A stretch of 64,000 nucleotides of DNA from Dehalococcoidia bacterium (GTDB lineage Bacteria; Chloroflexota; Dehalococcoidia; Bin125), in contig JAJDTU010000002.1 in the NCBI GenBank assembly GCA_022826965.1, forward strand, positions 248,001 through 312,000, read 5' to 3'. The position numbers and the translations under genes were made by a program. The notes under the pieces are model-generated. The model did no database searches. It was not told where the DNA came from and worked only from the letters and a program-made list of their open reading frames with translations. Position 1 is the first letter of the stretch, and each line of letters begins with the position of its first letter. This document shows, piece by piece, positions 42,730 to 51,464 of the stretch.

Positions 42730-45195
42730 CTACTTGAGCGCTTCAGCCAGGGCGAATCGCTCGATCTCCGCCTCGCTGTAGCCGAGCGCTTCGCTCAACA
42801 CCTCGTAGGTGTCCTCGCCGAGGAGCCGTGCGCGCTGTAACTGGCAGGGAGCATCCGACAGTCGGAACGATGCCTGCGGGGCTCGGTATGAGCCGAGGGC
42901 CGGGTGATCGAGCCGCTGGTAGAAATTGCGGTGGCGGAGCTGTGGGTCATGCTCAAGGATGTCCTCGCCGGTCTGGACGACTCCGGCGGGGACGCCGCTG
43001 CGTTGCAGGAGGTGCATGATCTCGTAGGCGTCGTGCCGCCGGGTCCAGTCTTCGACGAGGGCGTCGAGTTGGTCTTCGTTCGCTTTGCGATCCTGAAGCG
43101 TGGCGAAACGGAGGTCGTCGATCAGCTGCGGCGCCTGGATGGCCTGACACAGCGCGCGCCACTGGTTCTGGCTTGCGACGGCGATGGCGATCCAACGATC
43201 GGCTTGCTGGTCGGGCTTGCAGCGGTATGCGCCGTGCGGAGCGGCGTCGGGCTGGCGGTTGGCGCTACGATTCGCGACGCGATTGTTGACGGTGTATTCG
43301 AGGATGGACGGCGTGAGCCAGTGAACTCCGGCTTCGAACTGGGAGACGTCGAAGTAATGGCCCTCGCCTGTGCGGCGGCGGTGGTCGAGCGCAGCGAGCA
43401 GGAGCGGGACGTTGAAGCGGGGGGCGATGAAGTCGGTGTAGGCGCTGAGGTATCCGGGCTCGCCGTCGGGCCAGCCGGTCAGTTCGTTGAATCCCGCGAG
43501 GGCGGCGTAGTGTCCGCCGCCGCCTTTGCCGCTGGCATGGGGGCCGTGCTGTCCCTGTCCGCTGCTGCTGAGCACGATCAGGCCGGGATTCAACTCGCGC
43601 AGGACTTCGTGACCGAGGCCCATGCGCTTCATGGCGCCGGCGGAGAAGTTGTCGAAGACAATGTCTGCCCACTTGACGAGTCTGCAGGCGATGGCCATTC
43701 CTTCCTCGGTCCCGAGGTCGACGTTGAGCGCCCGAGCTCCGGTGCGCACCTGAGCGAACTCGCCACTGCGTTCGGGATCGGGCACGTCGTCCTGAAATGG
43801 GCCAACCAGGCGTAGGGCGTCGAGGCGCGCCGTGCTTTCGACGCGGATGACGTCCGCGCCAAAATCGGAGAACGGCTTGATGGTCTGGGGTCCGACCATA
43901 TACCAGCCGAAATCGGCCACTTTGATGCCGGCCAGCGGCTGCGCGCCGGACTGAGCAGGAACAGCGCCATTGGTCGATGCGGCGATGGGGTCGAGCACGC
44001 CGTCGAGTGAGGCGAGCACCTCGCTATTGTGCTGTCCCAGCATCGGCGCGGGGCGGGTCTCGGCCGGCACCGGGCGATCTCCAGCAGTGATCGGTCCGGG
44101 GAAGCGGATGCTGCGGCCGAGCTGTGGATGGTCAACGTCGCGCCAGAAATGGCGGGCCTTCAGCTGTTCGTTGGCCAGCGTGTCTGCGGAGTTTGCGGAC
44201 GGGTAGAGCAGGAACCCGTGTCGGGTTGCCGCTTCGTACAGCTCGTGTTTGGTTCGATTGGCAAACAGGTCCGCGAAGATGCGGCCCAGACGTTCCCAGT
44301 CTTCGGCTGTCATCTGATCGAGCGGCAGATTCTCCCAGTCGACCGACTTCAGGTCGTGGCCTTCGCCGATTTCGTCAAGCCAGTCGAAGAGTCCGCTGAG
44401 TCGCTGATTGGCGCCGGGTCCAGCGGCGCAGAGCCAGATCACGTAGCCGTCGCGACAGCGCCAGGTCCAGGGCAACTCTGTTCCGCCCACGTTGGGGCGT
44501 TCGTCGCGCGGGAGATTGCGGCCCGTCATGTCCCAGCTGCCGGTGATCTGATAGAGGCCTCGAGACGTCGCTTCCTGAATGGAGAGATCGACGTGCTGCC
44601 CACGGCCGGTGCGGGCTCGTTGCGTCAGTGCGATCAAGGCGCCGATTGCCGCGTCGCCGCCGGCGTGGAGGTAAGACTGGCAGTTGTCGCTGACGTGCGC
44701 GGGCGGTCCCGTGGCCTCGCCGGTGATGGACATGTTGCCGCTCATTGCCCAGAGGACGATGTCGGTGGCCTGGTAGTCGCGATATGGCCCGGTCTGGCCG
44801 AAGGGGGAGATGGAGACGAGGATCAGTCCGGGATTCGCTGCGCACAGCGTCTCGTATCCAAGTTCCAGATCGTCGAGGTGTCCGGGGGCGTAGGATTCCA
44901 GGACGACGTCGGCTGATTGGGCCAACCGGCGGAATTGCTCTTGCCCTGTCGGGTCGGATAGATCGATCGTGACGCTGCGCTTGTTGGTGTTCCAGGCGAG
45001 CCAGCGGAGGCTTCGTTCGGGGCCGGGGATGTCGTCGACGAATGGGCCTCGGCGGCGTGCGGGATCGCCGTTGGGTGGTTCGACCTTGATCACATCGGCG
45101 CCGAGGTCAGCGAGGAGACGTCCGGCAAAGTGTCCTCGGTGGGTTGTGAGGTCGAGGACTCGGTAGGGGGCGAGGAGTTCTGGTTGGTCGGTCAC
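42730..45195 (-). CDS. Tandem two-domain CaiB/BaiF CoA-transferase
   Basis: An 821-residue fusion of two class III CoA-transferase domains (about 1-400 and 418-821). Domain 1 has RVLDLTTHRGHFAGRLLADL and ADVIKVEP. At the position of the catalytic Asp, counted from the conserved following helix, it has Tyr175 (SYLHAGGDAAIGALIAL). Domain 2 has VADFGWYMVGPQ, ADVIRVES and Asp588 in AYTDFIAPRF at the exact catalytic position. So probably only the C-terminal half forms the aspartyl-CoA intermediate while the N-terminal half completes the interlocked fold, as in other tandem family members such as the DMSP enzyme DddD. It follows the amidase in the minus-strand block. Confidence 0.9.
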   Translation of the reverse strand: MTDQPELLAPYRVLDLTTHRGHFAGRLLADLGADVIKVEPPNGDPARRRGPFVDDIPGPERSLRWLAWNTNKRSVTIDLSDPTGQEQFRRLAQSADVVLESYAPGHLDDLELGYETLCAANPGLILVSISPFGQTGPYRDYQATDIVLWAMSGNMSITGEATGPPAHVSDNCQSYLHAGGDAAIGALIALTQRARTGRGQHVDLSIQEATSRGLYQITGSWDMTGRNLPRDERPNVGGTELPWTWRCRDGYVIWLCAAGPGANQRLSGLFDWLDEIGEGHDLKSVDWENLPLDQMTAEDWERLGRIFADLFANRTKHELYEAATRHGFLLYPSANSADTLANEQLKARHFWRDVDHPQLGRSIRFPGPITAGDRPVPAETRPAPMLGQHNSEVLASLDGVLDPIAASTNGAVPAQSGAQPLAGIKVADFGWYMVGPQTIKPFSDFGADVIRVESTARLDALRLVGPFQDDVPDPERSGEFAQVRTGARALNVDLGTEEGMAIACRLVKWADIVFDNFSAGAMKRMGLGHEVLRELNPGLIVLSSSGQGQHGPHASGKGGGGHYAALAGFNELTGWPDGEPGYLSAYTDFIAPRFNVPLLLAALDHRRRTGEGHYFDVSQFEAGVHWLTPSILEYTVNNRVANRSANRQPDAAPHGAYRCKPDQQADRWIAIAVASQNQWRALCQAIQAPQLIDDLRFATLQDRKANEDQLDALVEDWTRRHDAYEIMHLLQRSGVPAGVVQTGEDILEHDPQLRHRNFYQRLDHPALGSYRAPQASFRLSDAPCQLQRARLLGEDTYEVLSEALGYSEAEIERFALAEALK

Positions 45196-45237
45196 GGGTC
45201 CGCCTCAGGGACAAATCTAGCAACGGCGGAATGGCGT

Positions 45238-45282
45238 GGGGGAACCCTCACCCTAACCCTCCCCCAGAGGGAGAGGGGATTG
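45238..45282. repeat. GC-rich repeat-like element, copy G, between amidase and CoA-transferase
   Basis: CCCTCACCCTAACCCTCCCC followed by CAGAGGGAGAGGGGAT corresponds to the second hairpin module of copy B read in reverse orientation. It is in the 120-bp gap within the minus-strand block. Confidence 0.6.
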
Positions 45283-45315
45283 TCGATGTAGAGGCGGTGG
45301 TGTCCTGGATGTGCG

Positions 45316-46713
45316 TCAGTCGCTCGGCGGTACGGGGTCGATCGGGGTTGGCATTGGACTCTTGGCTTCAATCTGTTCGGCGGCGGCGAGGCAGAGGTCT
45401 TCACGCCAGCGATCGGCGTAGATCTGCACACCGGTTGGGAGACCGTCGGCGACGCCGGTAGGCAGCGCGACAGAGGGCAGGCCCAGCACGTTGGCCGGGC
45501 TGATGAAGTGCGCGGTACCAAGGGTCGTGTCAATGCCGGTTTCGGGATCCAGATCCGAGTCGATCGGCCACGGCAGACATGTCCAGGTGGGCCCAATGGC
45601 GACCGGGTAGGCGCCGAAGAAGTCGGACCAGACGCGGCTCAATCGGGAACGCTCGGCGTGCACGACGGAGTTGGGCAGCGGAGCGGATGCGAGGCGCTCA
45701 CCGATCTGCCGATGGAGGGCCGCGAGCTGCGGTGTGACGATCGCTTCCTGCTCCTGGAGTGCCTGCTCGTCCATGTCAGCGACCATGACGTAGGACCAGA
45801 TCTCATTGACCCGATCCAACTCGGGCGGCTGGACCTCTTCTACGGTCCAGCCAGCGGCGGCGAGCACTTTTCCCGCACGGCGGATCTCGGCGACCGTCAC
45901 GGCAGGGAGATCGAAACCGGGGATCTCTGTGACCAGCGCCGCCTGTCTCACGGCCGGTTGGGGACCTTCGAGCGGGGCGTCAACGGAGCGCGGATCGCGA
46001 ATGTCGCGGCCGGCGAGCACCGAGAGGCCAATCCGCAAGTCGGCGACGGAGCGCGCCATCGGTCCTTCGACCAGCATCGCCTGGACGGCCATCCCGGCGT
46101 CGACGCCCATCGAGAGCACACAAGGGATGCGCCCCGCCGAGGGCTTGAGTGAGGTGATGCCGCAGCAGTAGGCCGGGTTGCGGAGCGAGCCGAGGATGTC
46201 GTTGCCGAGGCCGATCGGCGACATACCGGTGGCGAGCGCCGCGGCCTCGCCACCGCTCGAGCCGCCCGGAGTCAGCGCGGGATTCCAGGGATTGAAGGTG
46301 CGGCCGCGGAGCGGATTATCAGTGTCGAGACGACCGCCAAGTTCAGGGAGGTTCGTGCGCGCGAGGGGGATCGCGCCGGCGCCCTTCATCCGTTCGACGA
46401 CGGGCGCGTCGCTCGGTGGCATTGCCTCGGCGAGGGCGGGAATGCCCTGCGTAGTCGGCGAGCCGACGCAGTCGAGGTTCTCCTTGATCGTGAATGGGAC
46501 GCCGTGCAACGGACCCGAACTCTCGCTGCGGTCGGCGGCGTCGGCGGCGGCCAATGCCGTTTCTTCGAGCACGAGTGTGACCGCGTTGACTTCGCCGTTG
46601 ACCTCGGCGATGCGGTCGAGGTGCGCCTCGACTACGTCGCGGCTGGAGACCTCACGGTCGCGAATCAGCCCGGCCAGCTCGACAGCGGTACGTTTCCAGA
46701 GCGCATTAGTCAT
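45316..46713 (-). CDS. Amidase signature family hydrolase
   Basis: A 465-residue amidase with the Ser-cisSer-Lys triad: Lys77 in TIKENLD, the cis-Ser at 152/153 in PGGSSGGEAAAL and the nucleophile Ser176 in DILGSLRNPAYCCG. Length and motifs fit aliphatic or aryl-acyl amidases; a GatA role is unlikely because no GatB/C is nearby. GAGGAGATTCCC precedes the ATG on the minus strand. It is the first gene of the long minus-strand block with a CoA-transferase, an enolase-family enzyme and three binding proteins. Hydrolysing imported amides would yield acids for those enzymes (inference). Confidence 0.92.
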   Translation of the reverse strand: MTNALWKRTAVELAGLIRDREVSSRDVVEAHLDRIAEVNGEVNAVTLVLEETALAAADAADRSESSGPLHGVPFTIKENLDCVGSPTTQGIPALAEAMPPSDAPVVERMKGAGAIPLARTNLPELGGRLDTDNPLRGRTFNPWNPALTPGGSSGGEAAALATGMSPIGLGNDILGSLRNPAYCCGITSLKPSAGRIPCVLSMGVDAGMAVQAMLVEGPMARSVADLRIGLSVLAGRDIRDPRSVDAPLEGPQPAVRQAALVTEIPGFDLPAVTVAEIRRAGKVLAAAGWTVEEVQPPELDRVNEIWSYVMVADMDEQALQEQEAIVTPQLAALHRQIGERLASAPLPNSVVHAERSRLSRVWSDFFGAYPVAIGPTWTCLPWPIDSDLDPETGIDTTLGTAHFISPANVLGLPSVALPTGVADGLPTGVQIYADRWREDLCLAAAEQIEAKSPMPTPIDPVPPSD

Positions 46714-46861
46714 GGGAATCTCCTCGTGGCCGGGCTGCTAGTTCTAGCGCGAGTTTAGACTCGCGCGTGGCGACCAGCGGCTTGCGCGGCCCTTCGCAGG
46801 AGCGTGGGTGGTCGTGGAGCCGCCACCGCTACCTTGCCGCCACCGAAACGGAGGCCGACCA

Positions 46862-48094
46862 ATGACAAAGATCACTGAGATTGAGACGTTTGTCGTCGAT
46901 GCAGGCTGGCGGCCTTGGCAGTTCGTCGCCGTCCGCACCGACGAAGGCTTGACAGGGTACGGCGAGATATCGGACGGGCGCACGCCCTACGGGATCGTGG
47001 GGACGATCAACGACCTGGAGCCGGTCCTCGTCGGCAGCGACCCACTCGCAGTCGAGGCTCGCTACTGGGACATGTACCGGCTGGCGCGGCAGTCGCCGGG
47101 CGGTGTCGTGGCCAAGGCGATCGCGGGAATCGAGTTGGCGCTCTGGGATATCAAGGGCAAAGCGCTGGGCGTGCCGGTCTACTCACTCTTCGGTGGTCCC
47201 ACGCGCGACCGGCAGTTGATCTACTGGTCACACTGCGGCAGCTCGCGGGCGAGCAACTTCCACCGAATCAAATGGCACAACGGAGGGGAATGGGTCGTCG
47301 GCGCGCCCCCGGTGCGCACGATGGACGATGTCGCGGCGCTCGGCGCGGAGGTTCGGGAGAAGGGCTTTCACGCGCTCAAGACCAACATCCTCTTCCCGGG
47401 AGATCCAACTCGCACGTTCGGCCTGCAGCAGGATGTCGAGAACATCGACAGCAATACGACGCCGGCCATCCTGCGGCATGTTCCCGAGTACATCGGTGCG
47501 CTCAAGGCGGGCGCCGGGCCCGATGTCCAGATCGCGCTGGACATCAACTTCAACTGCACGCCGCTGGCCGCGCGGCAGATCTGCCAGTCGCTTGAAGATC
47601 TGGAGATGATGTGGGTCGAGATCGACATGTACGACGCGGAGGCGCTGGCCGACGTGCGCAGTCAAACGAGCGTGCCGATCACCTCAGGCGAGAATCTCTA
47701 CACCGTCCGTGACTATCTGCCCTTCTTCCAGCACCGTTCGATGGACAACGTGATGATCGACGTCTGCTGGCAGGGCTTCTCCCGCTCGCGCGACGTGGCG
47801 CTGCTGGCTGAGAGCTACGAGCTCAACGTGGCGCCGCACAACTACTACTCACACCTCGGCAGCATGCACTCTGTTCATCTGTGCGCGACCGTGCCCAACG
47901 TGCGGATCATGGAGATCGACATCGACGACGTGCCTTGGAAGGACGACATGACCGGGGGCCCTATCGAAATCGTCGATGGTCACCTGCCGCTGCCGACCAG
48001 GCCGGGTTGGGGAGTCGATTTGAACGAGGACCTGGCCCGCCAGAAGGTCTGGGAGAAGGGCCGTGGACCGGGATTCTCCTCTGGACGCAACTAG
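46862..48094 (+). CDS. Enolase-superfamily (mandelate racemase/MLE type) enzyme, tandem copy 1
   Basis: A 410-residue enolase-superfamily enzyme. The capping domain has WRPWQFVAVRTDEGLTGYGE. Barrel residues are Lys173 in ALKTNIL, metal ligands Asp227 (ALDINFNC), Glu253 (WVEIDMY) and Glu277 (TSGENLY), Asp300 (VMIDVCWQG) and His326 (APHNYYSH). The K-x-N and D-x-N pattern differs from classical mandelate racemase (K-x-K, D-x-N) and from galactonate dehydratase, so the reaction, a proton abstraction alpha to a carboxylate, cannot be named further. GGAGG precedes ATG 46862; the longer frame upstream is not homologous. Followed after 27 bp by a paralog of identical length. Confidence 0.9.
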   Translation: MTKITEIETFVVDAGWRPWQFVAVRTDEGLTGYGEISDGRTPYGIVGTINDLEPVLVGSDPLAVEARYWDMYRLARQSPGGVVAKAIAGIELALWDIKGKALGVPVYSLFGGPTRDRQLIYWSHCGSSRASNFHRIKWHNGGEWVVGAPPVRTMDDVAALGAEVREKGFHALKTNILFPGDPTRTFGLQQDVENIDSNTTPAILRHVPEYIGALKAGAGPDVQIALDINFNCTPLAARQICQSLEDLEMMWVEIDMYDAEALADVRSQTSVPITSGENLYTVRDYLPFFQHRSMDNVMIDVCWQGFSRSRDVALLAESYELNVAPHNYYSHLGSMHSVHLCATVPNVRIMEIDIDDVPWKDDMTGGPIEIVDGHLPLPTRPGWGVDLNEDLARQKVWEKGRGPGFSSGRN

Positions 48095-48121
48095 CAGGAA
48101 CGAGCTGGGAGGAAACATGTC

Positions 48122-49354
48122 ATGAACATCACTGAAATCGAAACGTTCGTCGTCGATGCCGGCTGGCGACCGTGGCAGTTTGTCGCCGTGCGGACGTCCG
48201 AGGGCATCACCGGCTACGGCGAGATGTCGGACGGGCGTAATCCATACGGCATCGTCGGTGCGATCACGGACATGGAACCGATCCTGATTGGCAGCGATCC
48301 GCTGGCGGTCGAGGCCCGCTACTGGGACATGTACCGGCTGGCGCGCCAGTCGCCGGGCGGCATCGCGGCCAAGGCGATCGCGGGCGTCGAGCTGGCCCTC
48401 TGGGACATCAAGGGCAAGGCGCTGGGCGTGCCCGTCTATTCGCTGTTCGGCGGCCCGACCCGCGAACGGCAAATGATCTACTGGTCCCACTGCGGATCCT
48501 CGCGTGCGCGTAGCTACGACCAGATCCTTTGGGACAACGGCTCCGAATGGGTCGTTGGCGCGCCGCCGCTGCGCACGATGGACGACGTGACGGCACTGGG
48601 CCAGGAGGTGCGGGGCAAGGGGTTCCACGCGCTCAAGACGAACATCGTCTTTCCCGGCGAACCGACCGGTGTCTACGGACCGGGCTGGGGCGGCGTCGGC
48701 AACATCGACCGCAACGCGGTCCCGTCTCTGTTGCGGCATGTTCCCGAGTACATCGGCGCGCTCAAGAAAGGCGCAGGTCCTGATGTTCAGATCGCGCTTG
48801 ACCTGAACTTCAACTGCACGCCTCTGGTGGCGCGACAGATCTGCCAGGCGCTCGAACACCTTGAGATGATGTGGGTCGAAATCGACATGTACGAACCCGA
48901 GGCGCTGGCCGACGTCCGCCGGCAGACCTCCGTGCCGATCACCTCGGGCGAGAATCTCTACACGATCCGCGACTACCGGCCGTATTTCGATCACCGCTCG
49001 ATGGACAACGTGATGATCGATGTGCCCTGGCAGGGGTTTGCGCGCTCGCGGGATGTGGCGCTGTTGGCCGAGAGCTATGAGCTGAATTGCGCGCCTCACA
49101 ACTACTACTCGCACCTCGCCACGATGCACGCGCTGCATCTCTGCGCGACGGTACCCAACGTCCGCATCATGGAAATCGACATCGACGACGTCCCCTGGAA
49201 GGACGATCTCGGCGGCGGTCCGCTGAACATCGTTGACGGTCACCTGGAACTGCCGACCGCGCCTGGCTGGGGCATCGACTTCAACGAGGATGTCGCGCGC
49301 AAGAGAGTCTGGGAGAAAGGCCGCGGCCCGGGCTTCACGGCGAATCGGCGGTAA
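48122..49354 (+). CDS. Enolase-superfamily enzyme, tandem copy 2
   Basis: A 410-residue paralog of the preceding gene, with the same active-site set at the same numbers (Lys173, Asp227, Glu253, Glu277, Asp300, His326). It is nearly identical in sequence through NITEIETFVVDAGWRPWQFV and most of the barrel. The main visible differences are in the loop after ALKTNIVFPGEPTG, where copy 2 has VYGPGWGGVGNIDRN and copy 1 has TFGLQQDVENIDSN. That loop lies near the active-site mouth in this fold, so the copies may differ in substrate. GGAGGA lies 8 nt before the ATG. Probably one transcript with copy 1. Confidence 0.9.
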   Translation: MNITEIETFVVDAGWRPWQFVAVRTSEGITGYGEMSDGRNPYGIVGAITDMEPILIGSDPLAVEARYWDMYRLARQSPGGIAAKAIAGVELALWDIKGKALGVPVYSLFGGPTRERQMIYWSHCGSSRARSYDQILWDNGSEWVVGAPPLRTMDDVTALGQEVRGKGFHALKTNIVFPGEPTGVYGPGWGGVGNIDRNAVPSLLRHVPEYIGALKKGAGPDVQIALDLNFNCTPLVARQICQALEHLEMMWVEIDMYEPEALADVRRQTSVPITSGENLYTIRDYRPYFDHRSMDNVMIDVPWQGFARSRDVALLAESYELNCAPHNYYSHLATMHALHLCATVPNVRIMEIDIDDVPWKDDLGGGPLNIVDGHLELPTAPGWGIDFNEDVARKRVWEKGRGPGFTANRR

Positions 49355-49431
49355 CGAATGCGTTTATCCTCAGGCGGTGACCATATAGCCGTGCGAACCA
49401 GGGCGCGGCGACCAGAGCGTGGAGACGACAA

Positions 49432-51219
49432 ATGCACGACATCGTGATTCGCAATGGGCGCATCGTTGACGGAACGGGGGCGCCCGAGTTTGTCGGTGAT
49501 GTCGCCATCGACGGCGACCGCATCTCGGCGGTGATGAGAGCGGGTGAAGGCGTCGTCGGCGAAGGGCGCCACGAGATTGATGCGTCGGGCAAACTCGTGA
49601 CGCCTGGTTGGATCGACATCCACACCCACATGGACGCGCAGGTCTCCTGGGACCCCTACATGACCCCGTCCTGCTACAACGGCGTCACGACGGTAGTGAT
49701 GGGCAACTGCGGCGTCGGCTTTGCGCCGGTGCGCGAAGACGACCGCGAGTGGTTGATGGATCTGATGGATGCCGTGGAGGACATTCCCGCGACCGCCATG
49801 GCGGCCGGGATTACCTGGGAATGGGAGTCGTTCCCCGAGTACCTCGACGCGATAGACGACAAGCCTCGCGTCATGGACATCGCGGCGCAGTTCCCGCACT
49901 GCGCCCTGCGCACCTACGTGATGGGGCCGCGTGGGGCCGATGACGTTCAGCCCAGCGACGACGAACTGGCGCACATGCGGCGTCTCGTGCGCGAAGGCAT
50001 CGAGGCCGGCGCGGTTGGCTTCTCGTCGAACCGACTGCTCGCTCACCGGACCAAGGAAGGCGAGCTGATTCCTGGCACGCTGGCGCAGTATCCCGAGCTT
50101 GAGGCAGTGGCGGAAGGCATTCAACAGGGTGGCGGCGGCGTGTTCCAGCTCGTTGGCCCGTTCGAACGCGAGTGGGTTGAGGACATGGCTCTGACCCACG
50201 GCTTGACCATCACCTATCTGTCCGGCGAAGGCTCGGTCACCAATGGAGCCGGCTGGAAGGAAGGCCTCGAGAGCGTCGAAGAGGCGACCGAGCGCGGCGT
50301 GCGAATCTTCCCGCAGATCCGCGGTCGTGGAACGACGTTGCTGATGAACCTCGAGGGCTCAATCCACCCCTACACCCTCAACTTCGCCTACCGCGACCTG
50401 GTTGAGCATCTGCCGCTGGCGGAGCGACTGGAGAAGATGCGCGATCCCGAGATCAAGGCGCAAATCCTGGCCAGCGACTGGGACCTGACCAACGACGTAC
50501 GCAACAACGCAGATAACGCTGAGGACCACCCGTTCCTGGTCGACACGACGCCGGGCAACCTGTTGCCCGGGCTGTTGGAGCTGGTGCTTGGTTCTCCGGA
50601 AACGGTGTACGTGCTGGGTGATCCGCCGGTCTATGAGCCCGAATATGACCGCTCGGTCGCCGCGCACGCCGAGCGAGAGGGCCTGACGGCCGATGAGGCT
50701 TTCTACGACCTGATGACCACGGGCGACGGCTCAACCCTGTTGCTGGTGTACCTCGAGGGCTACTCGCAGGGCAACTTCGACTATCAGCGCGACCTGATGA
50801 TGCACCCCCTGACCCGCAACGGCCTTTCCGACGCCGGCGCGCACGTGGCGGCCGTCTCGGACGCGCACATGGTCTCCTGGAATCTGGCCTACTGGGGACG
50901 CGACCGAACCCGCGGCGAGCGGGTGCCGCTGGAGACGATCGTGCACAAGCAGTCGGGCGCCAACGCCGACCTGTACCGCTTGCGCGACCGCGGCGAGCTG
51001 GTCGCGGGCAAGCGGGCCGACGTCAATGTGATCGACCTTGAACGGCTCGACACCGACGCGCCGCAGATGGTCTACGACCTGCCCGAGAACGCGAAACGCT
51101 TCATGCAGCGTCCAACGGGCTACGTCGCGACGATTTGCGCCGGGGAGGTCGTGCTCGAGGACGACGAGCTGACCGGCGCCCTGCCGGGCAAGCTGGTTCG
51201 CGGTCCTCAGACGGTCTGA
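49432..51219 (+). CDS. N-acyl-D-amino-acid deacylase-like amidohydrolase
   Basis: A 595-residue amidohydrolase of the D-aminoacylase group, a metal enzyme cleaving N-acyl (amide) bonds. The metal site shows His64 and His66 in DIHTHMD, Cys93 in GNCGVGFAP (the cysteine ligand typical of D-aminoacylase), and SDAGAH in the C-terminal half. The N-terminal beta domain is DIVIRNGRIVDGTGAP and the C-terminal strand returns with GKRADVNVID. It is longer than Alcaligenes D-aminoacylase (about 480), matching the larger subgroup in Chloroflexota and actinobacteria. It lies after two enolase-family genes and before SBP8, which suggests a pathway for imported N-acyl compounds. Confidence 0.88.
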   Translation: MHDIVIRNGRIVDGTGAPEFVGDVAIDGDRISAVMRAGEGVVGEGRHEIDASGKLVTPGWIDIHTHMDAQVSWDPYMTPSCYNGVTTVVMGNCGVGFAPVREDDREWLMDLMDAVEDIPATAMAAGITWEWESFPEYLDAIDDKPRVMDIAAQFPHCALRTYVMGPRGADDVQPSDDELAHMRRLVREGIEAGAVGFSSNRLLAHRTKEGELIPGTLAQYPELEAVAEGIQQGGGGVFQLVGPFEREWVEDMALTHGLTITYLSGEGSVTNGAGWKEGLESVEEATERGVRIFPQIRGRGTTLLMNLEGSIHPYTLNFAYRDLVEHLPLAERLEKMRDPEIKAQILASDWDLTNDVRNNADNAEDHPFLVDTTPGNLLPGLLELVLGSPETVYVLGDPPVYEPEYDRSVAAHAEREGLTADEAFYDLMTTGDGSTLLLVYLEGYSQGNFDYQRDLMMHPLTRNGLSDAGAHVAAVSDAHMVSWNLAYWGRDRTRGERVPLETIVHKQSGANADLYRLRDRGELVAGKRADVNVIDLERLDTDAPQMVYDLPENAKRFMQRPTGYVATICAGEVVLEDDELTGALPGKLVRGPQTV

Positions 51220-51248
51220 CCGCCGCTCAACTCTTCGATCTTCTTACC

Positions 51249-51284
51249 CAAGGGGTTCCTTCCGACTTCGGAAGGAACCCCTTG
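51249..51284 (+). terminator. Perfect stem-loop between amidohydrolase and SBP8
   Basis: A 16-bp perfect stem (core AAGGGGTTCCTTCCG, loop ACTT) lies 29 nt after the amidohydrolase stop and just before the SBP8 promoter. It probably terminates the upstream transcript; there is only a weak T-rich tail. Confidence 0.7.
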
Positions 51285-51288
51285 ATCG

Positions 51289-51317
51289 TTGCAATCGCTG
51301 TTTGTAGTAGGCATACT
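51289..51317 (+). promoter_or_regulatory. Promoter of SBP8 (TTGCAA-17-CATACT)
   Basis: TTGCAA (51289-51294) and CATACT (51312-51317) are 17 bp apart. The flanking TAGGCATACTCCC is identical to the SBP2 promoter over 13 bases apart from preceding context. The -10 is 147 nt before the ATG, giving an unusually long leader of GC-rich sequence with no visible gene. Confidence 0.65.
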
Positions 51318-51464
51318 CCCAGAAATTCGCGGCGAGCGAATTTGGTGGCGCATGTCTGAGAGACGCCGCCGCGCAGGCAGGTTGGAGTGGAAAGGTTGGA
51401 TTGAGCGAGTGCCGACCGCTGCCACTGCACGAGAGACCCAGCACCAAGCTAGAGAGACGGACTG

